The notes under the pieces were generated by a model. The model was given only the letters and a program-made list of their open reading frames with translations. It made no database searches and had not been told where the DNA came from. From Steroidobacteraceae bacterium (GTDB taxonomy: Bacteria; Pseudomonadota; Gammaproteobacteria; Steroidobacterales; Steroidobacteraceae), in NCBI GenBank assembly GCA_013044085.1, contig JABEVI010000117.1, positions 1-18,398 of the forward strand: DNA of 18,398 nt. The letters run 5' to 3'. A program made the translations under genes and the position numbers. Every line of letters begins with the position of its first letter. Position 1 is the stretch's first letter. Positions 8,392 to 15,408 of this stretch are shown here, piece after piece.

Positions 8392-9003
8392 ATGCCGAGG
8401 AAGTTTTCTCAGCGCACCGACAGCCTGCGTCGATCGCTTGCGGAGGAGGCGGCCCGAATCATGAGCGATCAGGGCATCGGGGATTTTCTACGGGCCAAAC
8501 GCAAGGCGGCGGATCGGCTCGGCGTCACGGACTCGGCATTGCTGCCACGCAACGTCGAGATCGAAGAGGCTCTGCGGCTGCGACAGCGGCTGTTCGAAGC
8601 CGATTCGCACGACCGCAGCCTGAAGGAGCAGCGCCGCGCCGCGCTCGAGGCCATGCGCCTGCTCGATGAATTCCAGCCGCGGCTGGTCGGTTCGGTGCTC
8701 ACCGGGACGGCGACCGCATACAGCGACATCAACCTTCACCTGTTCGCCGACCGGCCCGAGTCGATCACGCTGCGCTTGTTGGAAATCGGCGTGACCCATT
8801 CGGTGCATGAGCGGCGGGTCAAGATGGATGCCGGACGCAGCCTGCATTACCCGGCACTGCGCTTCGCGACGTGCGCGCGCATGATCGATGCAACCGTGTT
8901 TCCCCTCGACGGCATCCGGCAGGCGCCATACTCTCCCGTGGACGGCCGGCCGATGCGTCGAGCCGACACACACGAAGTGCACGCCTTGCTCGCGACCGCT
9001 TAG
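8392..9003 (+). CDS. Nucleotidyltransferase-like protein of unknown function
   Basis: A 203-residue cytoplasmic-looking protein with no signal peptide or membrane segment. A charged helical N-terminus (EEAARIM..., DFLRAKRKAADRLG at 31-44) is followed by a second helical stretch and then by VGSVLTGTATAYSDINLHLF near 99-118. This resembles the nucleotidyltransferase fold signature, G-S, about ten residues, then D-x-D. Here the second acidic residue is Asn (D112-I-N114), so classical catalysis is doubtful. The C-terminal half (MDAGRSLHYPALRFA, ARMIDATVF) is beta-rich and not recognised. The gene starts 15 bp after ponA, with AGGAG overlapping the ponA stop, so it is probably cotranscribed. A second ATG at 8461 is in frame, but the conserved-looking AARIM segment just before it favours 8392. 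I do not know its function. Confidence 0.8.
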   Translation: MPRKFSQRTDSLRRSLAEEAARIMSDQGIGDFLRAKRKAADRLGVTDSALLPRNVEIEEALRLRQRLFEADSHDRSLKEQRRAALEAMRLLDEFQPRLVGSVLTGTATAYSDINLHLFADRPESITLRLLEIGVTHSVHERRVKMDAGRSLHYPALRFATCARMIDATVFPLDGIRQAPYSPVDGRPMRRADTHEVHALLATA

Positions 9004-10538
9004 AGGCCGGCGCCGCGCGCGCTTGGCTTGGCGCGCCAAACGGCCATCGTGTCCGGCGAGCCCTGCGACCTCACGTCATTGTCGATCAGCACCTTCTGCG
9101 TCGCAGCGACGATCGCCTTACGCGGGAACACCAGGGTTTCACCAGTCCGCTGTTCGAATTCGATCGTCACGAACCTGCCTTTGGCGTCGCGCAGAATCGC
9201 CACGAGATTGTCGAGGCTGCGAACGCGGATGCCGTCGACCGAATAGACGACCTCGCCGGCGGGGTTCGAATAACCCATCGAGAGCGCATCCGGAAAGAAC
9301 GGCGAGGAAACCACCACCAATTCGCGCCGCTGCGGGCTCGGCACGTCGAGCGCCTCACTGAGCAAGGGGCTGTTGATCAGACCGAGGGACCGGGCGATGT
9401 TGTCCTTGTCGGCGAACGCGAGAAACTGCCAGGTTGCCTTCGAGAACACCAAGGGTCCGTAGATGAAATAGGAGGGGTAGCGGCCGTTCAAATTGCCAAC
9501 CAGGGTCGGCAGATGGGTCTGCACCGGCAATTCGATGTGCATCGGCTTGCCGCCGCGCACGATCTGCAGCGGGAGCCTGCCGTCATGCGCAAGCTTTTGG
9601 ACGAGGTAGTGAAAATCGACGCGCAGGTCGGCGCGGATCCGCACCATGCCTTCGTCATCGATGGGCGCCTTGCCGATGTGCGTGATCACGTCCCATTTCT
9701 TCAAAGGATACGCGGGTCCGGAGCCGTGCGGCCGGTGCACGACCACGCCGTGAGTCGCGGCAGAGAGCTTCAGGTACGCGCGCAGAGCCGGGTTTTCCAG
9801 GGTCTGCAGCTCATCGTACATCGCCGGCTTGCCCGTGTAGTGGCCACCGGGGATTTCGCGGAGAAACAGGTCTATTTCAGCGTTCGGAATGATGTAGCCG
9901 ATATTCTCGGCCGTGCCGGCCAGCCGGCTGAACGCGATGCCGATCATCCGGCCGTTGACAACCGCCGGACCACCGCTGTTGCCGGGATTGATCGCCGCAT
10001 CGATCTGGACCCGCAGCCCCGTCGCCGGGAAGTTGTAAGGGACGAACTCGATGCGTGAGACGATGCCCTTGGTGATCGACAGCGAGGTGCCGCCGGTCGG
10101 AAAGCCGTAGACGAGCACCGCATCCTTGATGTGGGGCAACCCCGCTTCGCGGGCGAGCGGGGGGTGGTTCTTGAAGAACGAATCGTCGACCTTCAACACC
10201 GCAAGGTCGATCCCCGGCGCGACCGCCACGACGTGCGCGGGAATCTTGTCGCCGGACTCGTGGGCCTGGACCTGGATCTGTCCGGCGTAAAGCACGACAT
10301 GCGCGTTGGTGAGGATCCGGTCCCCGCCGATCACAACCCCCGAAGCCGTCTCCTGGACCGGCGCCTGCTTGGTCCACGGCTTGTATGGATCCGGGTAGCG
10401 CATCGTCGCGAAGATCTTCACGACCGAATCGGAGACCTGCGCGGCGGCGTGCGCCACCCGCCACGCCGGACAGCTCATAGCGAACACGAGGACTGCGAAC
10501 CGGCAATAATCAGTCGCTCTCGGACGAATCTCGCTCAA
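9000..10538 (-). CDS. Exported Deg/HtrA-like trypsin-fold serine protease with PDZ region
   Basis: Predicted periplasmic or secreted S1C-family endoprotease. A hydrophobic signal segment (FAVLVFAM...AHA) ends near residue 31. The trypsin-like domain has a full triad: His80 in LTNAHVV, Asp111 in GIDLAVLKV and Ser188 in NPGNSGGP. A PDZ-like domain spans roughly 240-335 (GPAYPLKKWDVITHIG, DDEGMVRIRADLRVDF). A long C-terminal part includes a second PDZ-like segment (GEVVYSVDGIRVRSLDNLV, about 435-480). This layout resembles the Deg9/Deg10-type proteases more than E. coli DegP. The 512-residue frame opens with TTG at 10538 behind a poor ribosome binding site. The internal ATG at 10478 would destroy the signal peptide, so the exact start is unsettled. 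It lies 42 bp after the propeller gene and its stop overlaps the stop of the convergent upstream neighbour. Confidence 0.88.
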   Translation of the reverse strand: MSEIRPRATDYCRFAVLVFAMSCPAWRVAHAAAQVSDSVVKIFATMRYPDPYKPWTKQAPVQETASGVVIGGDRILTNAHVVLYAGQIQVQAHESGDKIPAHVVAVAPGIDLAVLKVDDSFFKNHPPLAREAGLPHIKDAVLVYGFPTGGTSLSITKGIVSRIEFVPYNFPATGLRVQIDAAINPGNSGGPAVVNGRMIGIAFSRLAGTAENIGYIIPNAEIDLFLREIPGGHYTGKPAMYDELQTLENPALRAYLKLSAATHGVVVHRPHGSGPAYPLKKWDVITHIGKAPIDDEGMVRIRADLRVDFHYLVQKLAHDGRLPLQIVRGGKPMHIELPVQTHLPTLVGNLNGRYPSYFIYGPLVFSKATWQFLAFADKDNIARSLGLINSPLLSEALDVPSPQRRELVVVSSPFFPDALSMGYSNPAGEVVYSVDGIRVRSLDNLVAILRDAKGRFVTIEFEQRTGETLVFPRKAIVAATQKVLIDNDVRSQGSPDTMAVWRAKPSARGAGL

Positions 10539-10580
10539 GGGGGTGCTCGCTCGCGCGGTCTTGGTATAAGACGCCCGATC

Positions 10581-12158
10581 CTACTTGTCGGCGACCGAAA
10601 ACGCGAGCAATACGCCCGCCGCCTTGCCATGCGCACCGCGATCCGCCGCATCGACGTAGACGACACCATCGACCACAGCCGGTCCATCACGGCCGAGGGA
10701 GCCCCCGCGAACGGTCCCGCTGTTGAGCGTGCGCACCCCGCGGCCGGTGTCATAGTCCCAGATCGGCAGGCCGTCGATCGTCGAGTACGCCCGCAGGTGC
10801 CCGTCGACCGATCCGCTGAAAACGATTCCCGGAATCACCGTGACCGCATGCGCTTGTTCGGGTTCACAAGCGCCGGCCGGGCCGCGACACTTGGGCGCCA
10901 GAGGCTTGCGCCACAGCACCCTGCCGGTGGCGATGTCGAGTGCCGCCAGCAGGGCGTTTTGGCTGCCTGCCCGCGGATGCCGGTCAGACGCCGCCACATA
11001 GACCTTGCGGTGATCCGCGGCGTTGCTCCAATCCGCTCCGCCGGCGCCTGCCAGCACCCGGGTCTGCCATAACAGCGCTCCGCGGCGATCCGGGTCCAAG
11101 GCGTAGTTGACGCCATCGGCATTGGCCAGCAGCAACACCTGCCGCCCATCCGGCAGCGACTGCAGGACCGGCGGGTTGCCGCGCGGCGCCCGCGCGCGCG
11201 CGACAGGCTTCGCCGCCGGCAGCGGATTGCCCCCCGGCCGCGGGGTCTGGGGAACCGCGGCGACCCAGAGCGCTCTTCCGTCGGCCAGATTCAGCGCGAC
11301 GACTGAATCGGCCGCCCGATCCGCGACGTAGAGCAATTGGCGGCGCGCGTCGATCGTCGGCGTGCCGGACACACCGAGGCCGTCGGTCGCGACTGCCGCC
11401 GAATGCGGCAATTGCGCCCGCCAGAGCAGTGCGCCGGTCGCCAGATCCAGGGAAGCAACGGCCCCGCGCCCGGTGCCAAACGCGGTCAGCGGCACGTACA
11501 CGCGCCCATTGAACACCGCCGGTGCCCCGCTGACCGCGGCGTTGCTGCGGGCGCCGAGCGCCACCTTCCACAGCAGCGTGCCACGCTCGGCATCGAGCGC
11601 ATAGACGTTGCCCGCGGTGTCGCCGAACACGACCGCGCTCGGCGGTTCGATCACCGGGATGTGCGCATTGTGCAGGCGTGAGCGCCACCAACGGCGCTTG
11701 ACGAGCACCGGCTTGCCGATCGCACCAAATACGACCGGTGTGTCGATCGGCACGGCCATGTTCAACGCCCAGTGGGTGCAACCGCTGCGCGCGGCGAGCG
11801 AATAGACCCAGCCGGAGGAGGTCGTCACGAACACCCGGCCGCCGATGACGGTGGGCTGGCTGTAGGACGCGGCCGGCGCCAGCGCGTATGCCCACTTCAG
11901 TCTGAGCTTGCGCACATCGGTCGCGCGCAGCGCCGGCTCCGGTTGATAGCGGGTGTTGGCGCCGTCGCGACCCCAGCCGTTCCATTCCGCGGTGCCGAGT
12001 GCCACCGGCCTGCCCGGCTTTGCCGGCGGCGGACAGAGCGAGGCGCTCGGCGCGACGGCGGGCGGGGAGTTCATCGCGCTCGCCGTGCCCGCGGCGGCCG
12101 CCAATACGCTTGCCGCCGCAATCGCCACGGTAACGCGCAGGAGCGCCGGCCGCAGCAC
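10581..12158 (-). CDS. Exported PQQ-type beta-propeller protein
   Basis: A 525-residue protein with an N-terminal Sec signal peptide (hydrophobic core IAAASVLAAAAG, cleavage probably after ASA near residue 28), so it acts in the periplasm or outside. From residue 58, WNGWGRDGANTRYQP starts a chain of propeller blades with repeated signatures such as GNVYALDAERGTLLWK, GAVASLDLATGALLWR and LAALDIATGRVLWRK, as in PQQ-dependent dehydrogenases. The opening segment resembles polyvinyl-alcohol-dehydrogenase-like quinoproteins. No CxxCH heme site and no adjacent Cys-Cys pair is present, so it may be an electron-partner-dependent quinoprotein or a non-catalytic propeller. The GTG start at 12158 lies 4 bp after the gltA stop, which suggests translational coupling. 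The substrate is unknown. Confidence 0.82.
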   Translation of the reverse strand: MLRPALLRVTVAIAAASVLAAAAGTASAMNSPPAVAPSASLCPPPAKPGRPVALGTAEWNGWGRDGANTRYQPEPALRATDVRKLRLKWAYALAPAASYSQPTVIGGRVFVTTSSGWVYSLAARSGCTHWALNMAVPIDTPVVFGAIGKPVLVKRRWWRSRLHNAHIPVIEPPSAVVFGDTAGNVYALDAERGTLLWKVALGARSNAAVSGAPAVFNGRVYVPLTAFGTGRGAVASLDLATGALLWRAQLPHSAAVATDGLGVSGTPTIDARRQLLYVADRAADSVVALNLADGRALWVAAVPQTPRPGGNPLPAAKPVARARAPRGNPPVLQSLPDGRQVLLLANADGVNYALDPDRRGALLWQTRVLAGAGGADWSNAADHRKVYVAASDRHPRAGSQNALLAALDIATGRVLWRKPLAPKCRGPAGACEPEQAHAVTVIPGIVFSGSVDGHLRAYSTIDGLPIWDYDTGRGVRTLNSGTVRGGSLGRDGPAVVDGVVYVDAADRGAHGKAAGVLLAFSVADK

Positions 12159-12162
12159 CGCC

Positions 12163-13455
12163 TCAGCGCCCGTCGATCGGCACGTAATCCCGCTTGACCG
12201 GACCGGTATACAACTGGCGGGGACGTCCGATTCGCATGTGCGGGTCGGAGACCATTTCCTGCCAATGCGCGACCCATCCGGCGGTGCGCGCGATCGCGAA
12301 CATCACCGTGAACATGGAGCGCGGGATGCCGAGCGCGCTGTAGATGATGCCGGAGTAGAAATCCACGTTCGGGTACAGCTTGCGGGAAACGAAGTATTCA
12401 TCCTTCAGCGCGATCTCCTCGAGCCGCAGCGCCAGTTCGAACAGCGGCGACTCGGTGCGGCCGAGCTTCTCGAGCACCCGGTAGCACATGCCGCGGATGA
12501 TCTTTGCGCGCGGGTCGAAGTTCTTGTAGACGCGGTGACCGAAGCCCATCAAGCGGACGTTCGCGTGCTTGTCCTTCACCCGCGCGAGGAAGGCATCGAT
12601 GTTCGCCGCGCTGCCGATCCCCTCGAGCATGTCGAGCACGGCCTCGTTCGCGCCCCCATGTGCCGGACCCCAGAGCGCCGAGACGCCGGCGGAAATCGCG
12701 GCATACGGGTTCGCGCCGGTGCTGCCGGCGAGCCGCACCGTCGAGGTGCTCGCGTTCTGTTCATGATCGGCGTGCAAAATGAACAGCAGGTCGAGCGCCT
12801 CGGCCGCGATCGGATCGATCGCGTACGGCTCGCAAGGCACCGCGAAGAACATGTTGAGCATGTTCGTGCAATAGCGCAGATCGTTGCGTGGATAGACGAA
12901 CGGCTGGCCCAAGGAGTGCTTGTAAGCGGCGGCGGCGATCGTCGGCAGCTTCGCGATGATACGGTGCGCGAATATCTCCCGGTGGCGCGGATCATTTATG
13001 TCGGTCGAGTCGTGGTAGAAGGCCGCCATCGAGGCGACGACGGCTGCGACCTTGGCCATCGGATGCGCGTTGTGGTGGAAACCCTGGAAGAAGCGCAGCA
13101 ACTGCTCGTTGATCATCGTGTGTCGAGTGATCGAGCTGCAGAACGCGTCGAGCTGCGGCTTCGTGGGCAGGGTGCCGTAGACCAGCAGGTTCGCCACCTC
13201 GAGGAAGGTCGACTTCTCCGCGAGTTGTTCGACCGGATAGCCGCGGTACAACAGCAATCCGGCATCGCCATCGATGTACGTGATCTTGCTTTCCGTGCTC
13301 GCGGTTGCCATGAACCCCGGATCGAACGTGAACACGCCCTGTTCCTTCAAGAGCGGCGCGATGTTGATCACATCGGGTCCGATCGTTCCAGACATGGCAT
13401 CGAGCAGCGTCGCCTTGCCGGTCTGCGTATTCTTCAGTTCGTACTTCGTAGTCAT
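12163..13455 (-). CDS. gltA: Citrate synthase (hexameric type)
   Basis: Condenses acetyl-CoA and oxaloacetate to citrate and CoA, the entry step of the TCA cycle, in the cytoplasm. The 430-residue length and sequence match the NADH-sensitive hexameric type of gammaproteobacteria. Catalytic residues are in place: His266 in WGPAHGGANE, His307 in GFGHRVYKNFDPR and Asp365 in NVDFYSGI. The HADHEQNASTSTVR signature and an N-terminal beta domain (VFTFDPGFMATAS, ITYIDGDAGLLLYRGYP) are also present. The ATG at 13455 gives the family-typical N-terminus. Its Shine-Dalgarno sequence is weak (CGGACGGG). It is first in a same-strand string with the propeller and protease genes. No clear promoter is seen in the 182-bp gap upstream. 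Confidence 0.97.
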   Translation of the reverse strand: MTTKYELKNTQTGKATLLDAMSGTIGPDVINIAPLLKEQGVFTFDPGFMATASTESKITYIDGDAGLLLYRGYPVEQLAEKSTFLEVANLLVYGTLPTKPQLDAFCSSITRHTMINEQLLRFFQGFHHNAHPMAKVAAVVASMAAFYHDSTDINDPRHREIFAHRIIAKLPTIAAAAYKHSLGQPFVYPRNDLRYCTNMLNMFFAVPCEPYAIDPIAAEALDLLFILHADHEQNASTSTVRLAGSTGANPYAAISAGVSALWGPAHGGANEAVLDMLEGIGSAANIDAFLARVKDKHANVRLMGFGHRVYKNFDPRAKIIRGMCYRVLEKLGRTESPLFELALRLEEIALKDEYFVSRKLYPNVDFYSGIIYSALGIPRSMFTVMFAIARTAGWVAHWQEMVSDPHMRIGRPRQLYTGPVKRDYVPIDGR

Positions 13456-13637
13456 GCGCCCGTCCGATTTGCCAGTCTAAAGTGGCCCGCGTGAGGTTAG
13501 ATCTCGAAGCGTTGCACGAGGGCGCAACTGAAAGCAAGCGGCCGGGCAAGGCACGGCTGGCGGCGCAGGGCGCGCCACCGGCCCGATCGCAAGGGCAAGC
13601 GCCGGCGCCGTCGGCGCGCACCGGCTATCGCGAACGA
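13456..13637. other. rpmE-gltA spacer with imperfect direct repeat
   Basis: This very GC-rich spacer of 182 bp contains two near-identical copies of a GGCGCGC(C)ACCGGC unit, at 13569-13582 and 13613-13625, each followed by a short sequence ending in ATCGC. GC-rich self-complementary stretches could form stems, but no T-run typical of an intrinsic terminator follows the rpmE stop. No convincing gltA promoter was found. Confidence 0.4.
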
Positions 13638-13853
13638 TCAGCTGCGCGCGGCAGCGGTCGCGTACTTCTTGCGGAACTTATCGACCCGTCCGCCCGTGTC
13701 GACGACCTTCTGCTTGCCGGTGTAGAAGGGGTGGCAACTCGAGCAAACCTCGATCTGCAGGTCGTGACCGATCGTCGAGCGCGTCTTGAAGCTGTTGCCG
13801 CAAGTGCAGCTGACCGAGATTTCTTGGTAATCGGGATGAATGCCGGCTTTCAT
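13638..13853 (-). CDS. rpmE: 50S ribosomal protein L31 (zinc-binding type)
   Basis: Small subunit-bridging protein of the large ribosomal subunit. The 71-residue sequence carries the four zinc ligands of the C+ form, Cys16 and Cys18 (SCTCGN) and Cys37 and Cys40 (VCSSCHPFYTGKQK). It is therefore the zinc-containing RpmE and not the zinc-independent YkgM/RpmE2 paralogue used under zinc starvation. The ATG at 13853 follows AAGGA with seven-base spacing. The C-terminal GRVDKFRKKY is typical of the family. It is transcribed alone from a predicted promoter about 110 bp upstream, with gltA 182 bp downstream on the same strand. In E. coli L31 represses its own translation through its leader. A similar control is possible here but not shown. 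Confidence 0.97.
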   Translation of the reverse strand: MKAGIHPDYQEISVSCTCGNSFKTRSTIGHDLQIEVCSSCHPFYTGKQKVVDTGGRVDKFRKKYATAAARS

Positions 13854-13968
13854 GATTCAGTCCTTGCCAATGTCGTTGCGGCAGAATCGAAATGCGCCAA
13901 GGAGCGAGCTTCGCCACGCCGGAAGTCAGAGCCGATCGATCGGATCGCCGGCTGCAGACGGGCCGCGA

Positions 13969-13997
13969 AGTGTAGCCGCGCAGCCCCTGCACGGCAA
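13969..13997 (-). promoter_or_regulatory. Candidate sigma70 promoter for rpmE
   Basis: On the minus strand, TTGCCG (13992-13997) and TACACT (13969-13974) are spaced by exactly 17 bp. Both hexamers match sigma70 consensus at four of six positions. The predicted start near 13962 would give a leader of about 109 nt before rpmE. This leader contains the 12-bp palindrome CCGATCGATCGG at 13932-13943. Confidence 0.5.
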
Positions 13998-14041
13998 GCC
14001 CGCCACCGTTGCCACCGGCTTCGCACTCCGGGGAGCTCGTT

Positions 14042-14076
14042 TTGTCCACAATAACTGTGGATAAGTCTGTGGATGT
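14042..14076. promoter_or_regulatory. Cluster of three DnaA-box-like 9-mers
   Basis: TTGTCCACA at 14042-14050 on the plus strand has one mismatch to TTWTNCACA. TTATCCACA at 14056-14064 on the minus strand is a perfect strong DnaA box. ACATCCACA at 14068-14076 on the minus strand has two mismatches. The last two are in direct repeat with a 12-bp period (CTGTGGAT units) and the first two are inverted around ATAAC. This pattern of spaced boxes next to AT-rich DNA is typical of gammaproteobacterial replication origins and of some DnaA-regulated promoters. Confidence 0.55.
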
Positions 14077-14100
14077 TGCTGACAGCCACGAGCGCCGGCA

Positions 14101-14200
14101 CCACAAAAACACATAAATGTTAATTTGGTCAAAAAATAGACATGTCTTTTTATCTCGTAAAATCATAATGTTGCAGACGTCATTTGACCTATTATGACCG
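14101..14200. other. AT-rich island with palindrome and TGACC repeats
   Basis: This 100-bp block counts 31% G+C, far below the surrounding DNA. It holds the perfect 10-bp palindrome AGACATGTCT at 14138-14147, flanked by A-runs on the left and a T-run on the right. It also has two TGACC units 10 bp apart (14185-14189 and 14195-14199) and an inverted TGGTCA at 14126-14131. No gene is visible. It could be a DNA-unwinding element, an operator region or an upstream activating region for rpmE. Confidence 0.5.
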
Positions 14201-14242
14201 CAATGTCCTGTAGGTGGCTTTCTGGCCAAGACGCTTCGCCGG

Positions 14243-14251
14243 TGTGCATAA
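14243..14251 (-). promoter_or_regulatory. DnaA-box-like 9-mer beside hemW stop
   Basis: On the minus strand the sequence is TTATGCACA, a perfect match to TTATNCACA. It lies on the far side of the AT-rich island from the three-box cluster, two bases from the end of hemW. Confidence 0.45.
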
Positions 14252-14253
14252 GC

Positions 14254-15405
14254 TCAGGGAAGGAAGCCGACCTGCAGATCGTTGAGGAAGCGCTGGCCGA
14301 GTTCGCTCGGTCGCCAAGCGTCCGGCGTGTGCACCAGCAACCCGCGCCGCTCCGCATCCTGCAGCTTCGGTTCGATGCGCGCGAGCGCCAGGCCCGTGCG
14401 CGCTTCGAAATCGGCGCCGCGGAAGCCCTCGTTTAGGCGCAAAGCATTCAGCATGAATTCGAAGGGTAGCGAGCTCTCGAGGATCGGCTCGCGTTCGCCG
14501 ATCGAGGCGTCGGTGCCGCAGGCAGCGGCAAGGTAGGCGCCCGGCATGCGTGGCTTGACGCTTCGCAAGACGCGGCCGGGCAACTCGAGGCTCAACTTGC
14601 CGTGAGCGCCGGCGCCGATGCCGAGATAATCACCGAACCGCCAGTAATTCAGGTTGTGCCGACAACGCGCGCCATCGCGCGCGTAGGCAGAGACTTCGTA
14701 CTGCGCATAACCGTGGTCGGCGAGCAAGCGCTGGCACTCAGTCTGCATCTCCCAGAGCACCTCCTCGCCGGGAAGCGCCGGCCGGCGCGAATGGAACACC
14801 GTGCCCGGCTCGAGAGTCAGTTGATAATGCGAGATATGGCTGGATCCCAGCGCGCACGCCGTCGCCACGTCGGCTAGCGCCTCGCCCGGGCTTTGCCCGG
14901 GCAGCCCGTACATCAGGTCTAGGTTGAAGTTGTCGAGTTTTGCGGCGCGCAATTCCTCCACCGCCCGCAACGTCTCCTCGGGGCTATGAATGCGCCCGAG
15001 CACGCTCAGCGCCCGCGCGTCGAAGGTCTGCGCGCCGAGCGAAACACGGTTGATGCCGGCGTCCCGGTAGGCGCTGAACGCACCGCGTTCGACGGTGCCC
15101 GGGTTGGCCTCCAGCGTGATCTCGGCATCCTCGGCGAACGGCGCCTGCCGGCGCAGTTGTACGAGCAGACGCGCGTACTCCGGCGCCGCGAACAGGCTCG
15201 GCGTGCCGCCGCCGAAGAACACACTTTGAATCGTACGGCCCGCGATCGACGCCAGTTCGCGCTCGAAGTCGCGCGATAGCGCATCGACATAGCGTGCGTC
15301 CGGCCGCTCCCGCCTGAGTTCGTGGGAATTGAAGTCGCAGTATGGACACTTACGCACGCACCAGGGCATGTGCACGTACAAGGCGAGCGGCGGCAGCCCG
15401 GTCAT
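14254..15405 (-). CDS. hemW: Radical SAM heme chaperone HemW
   Basis: HemW binds heme and is thought to deliver it to respiratory-chain proteins. It descends from the coproporphyrinogen dehydrogenase HemN family and was long misannotated as such. The radical SAM motif CVRKCPYCDF puts the iron-sulfur ligands at Cys16, Cys20 and Cys23. FFGGGTPSL (glycine-rich SAM site), ITLEANPGT, RVSLGAQTF, NLDLMYGLPGQ and RHNLNYWRFGDYLGIGAGAHGK all match the E. coli HemW pattern, and a HemN_C domain closes the protein. The length of 383 residues is standard. The ATG at 15405 lies 3 bp after the rdgB stop, with GGTGGG upstream. Last gene of the PP2C-rph-rdgB-hemW string. Confidence 0.96.
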   Translation of the reverse strand: MTGLPPLALYVHMPWCVRKCPYCDFNSHELRRERPDARYVDALSRDFERELASIAGRTIQSVFFGGGTPSLFAAPEYARLLVQLRRQAPFAEDAEITLEANPGTVERGAFSAYRDAGINRVSLGAQTFDARALSVLGRIHSPEETLRAVEELRAAKLDNFNLDLMYGLPGQSPGEALADVATACALGSSHISHYQLTLEPGTVFHSRRPALPGEEVLWEMQTECQRLLADHGYAQYEVSAYARDGARCRHNLNYWRFGDYLGIGAGAHGKLSLELPGRVLRSVKPRMPGAYLAAACGTDASIGEREPILESSLPFEFMLNALRLNEGFRGADFEARTGLALARIEPKLQDAERRGLLVHTPDAWRPSELGQRFLNDLQVGFLP

Positions 15406-15408
15406 TGA

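Noticed and set aside
8871..10058. Plus-strand open frame of 395 codons over the protease gene
   Set aside because: It is antisense to a serine protease with an intact catalytic triad and contains no domain signature.
11953..13494. Plus-strand open frame of 513 codons over gltA
   Set aside because: It is antisense to citrate synthase with all active-site residues, and its length reflects high GC only.
14101..14200. dif/XerCD site or phage attachment site in the AT-rich block
   Set aside because: The palindrome does not match the dif arm pattern as I know it, and no integrase, tRNA or duplicated att sequence is nearby.
13678..14229. Minus-strand open frame of 183 codons across the AT-rich island and rpmE
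   Set aside because: It overlaps rpmE in another frame, has no ribosome binding site of note and its sequence resembles no protein.
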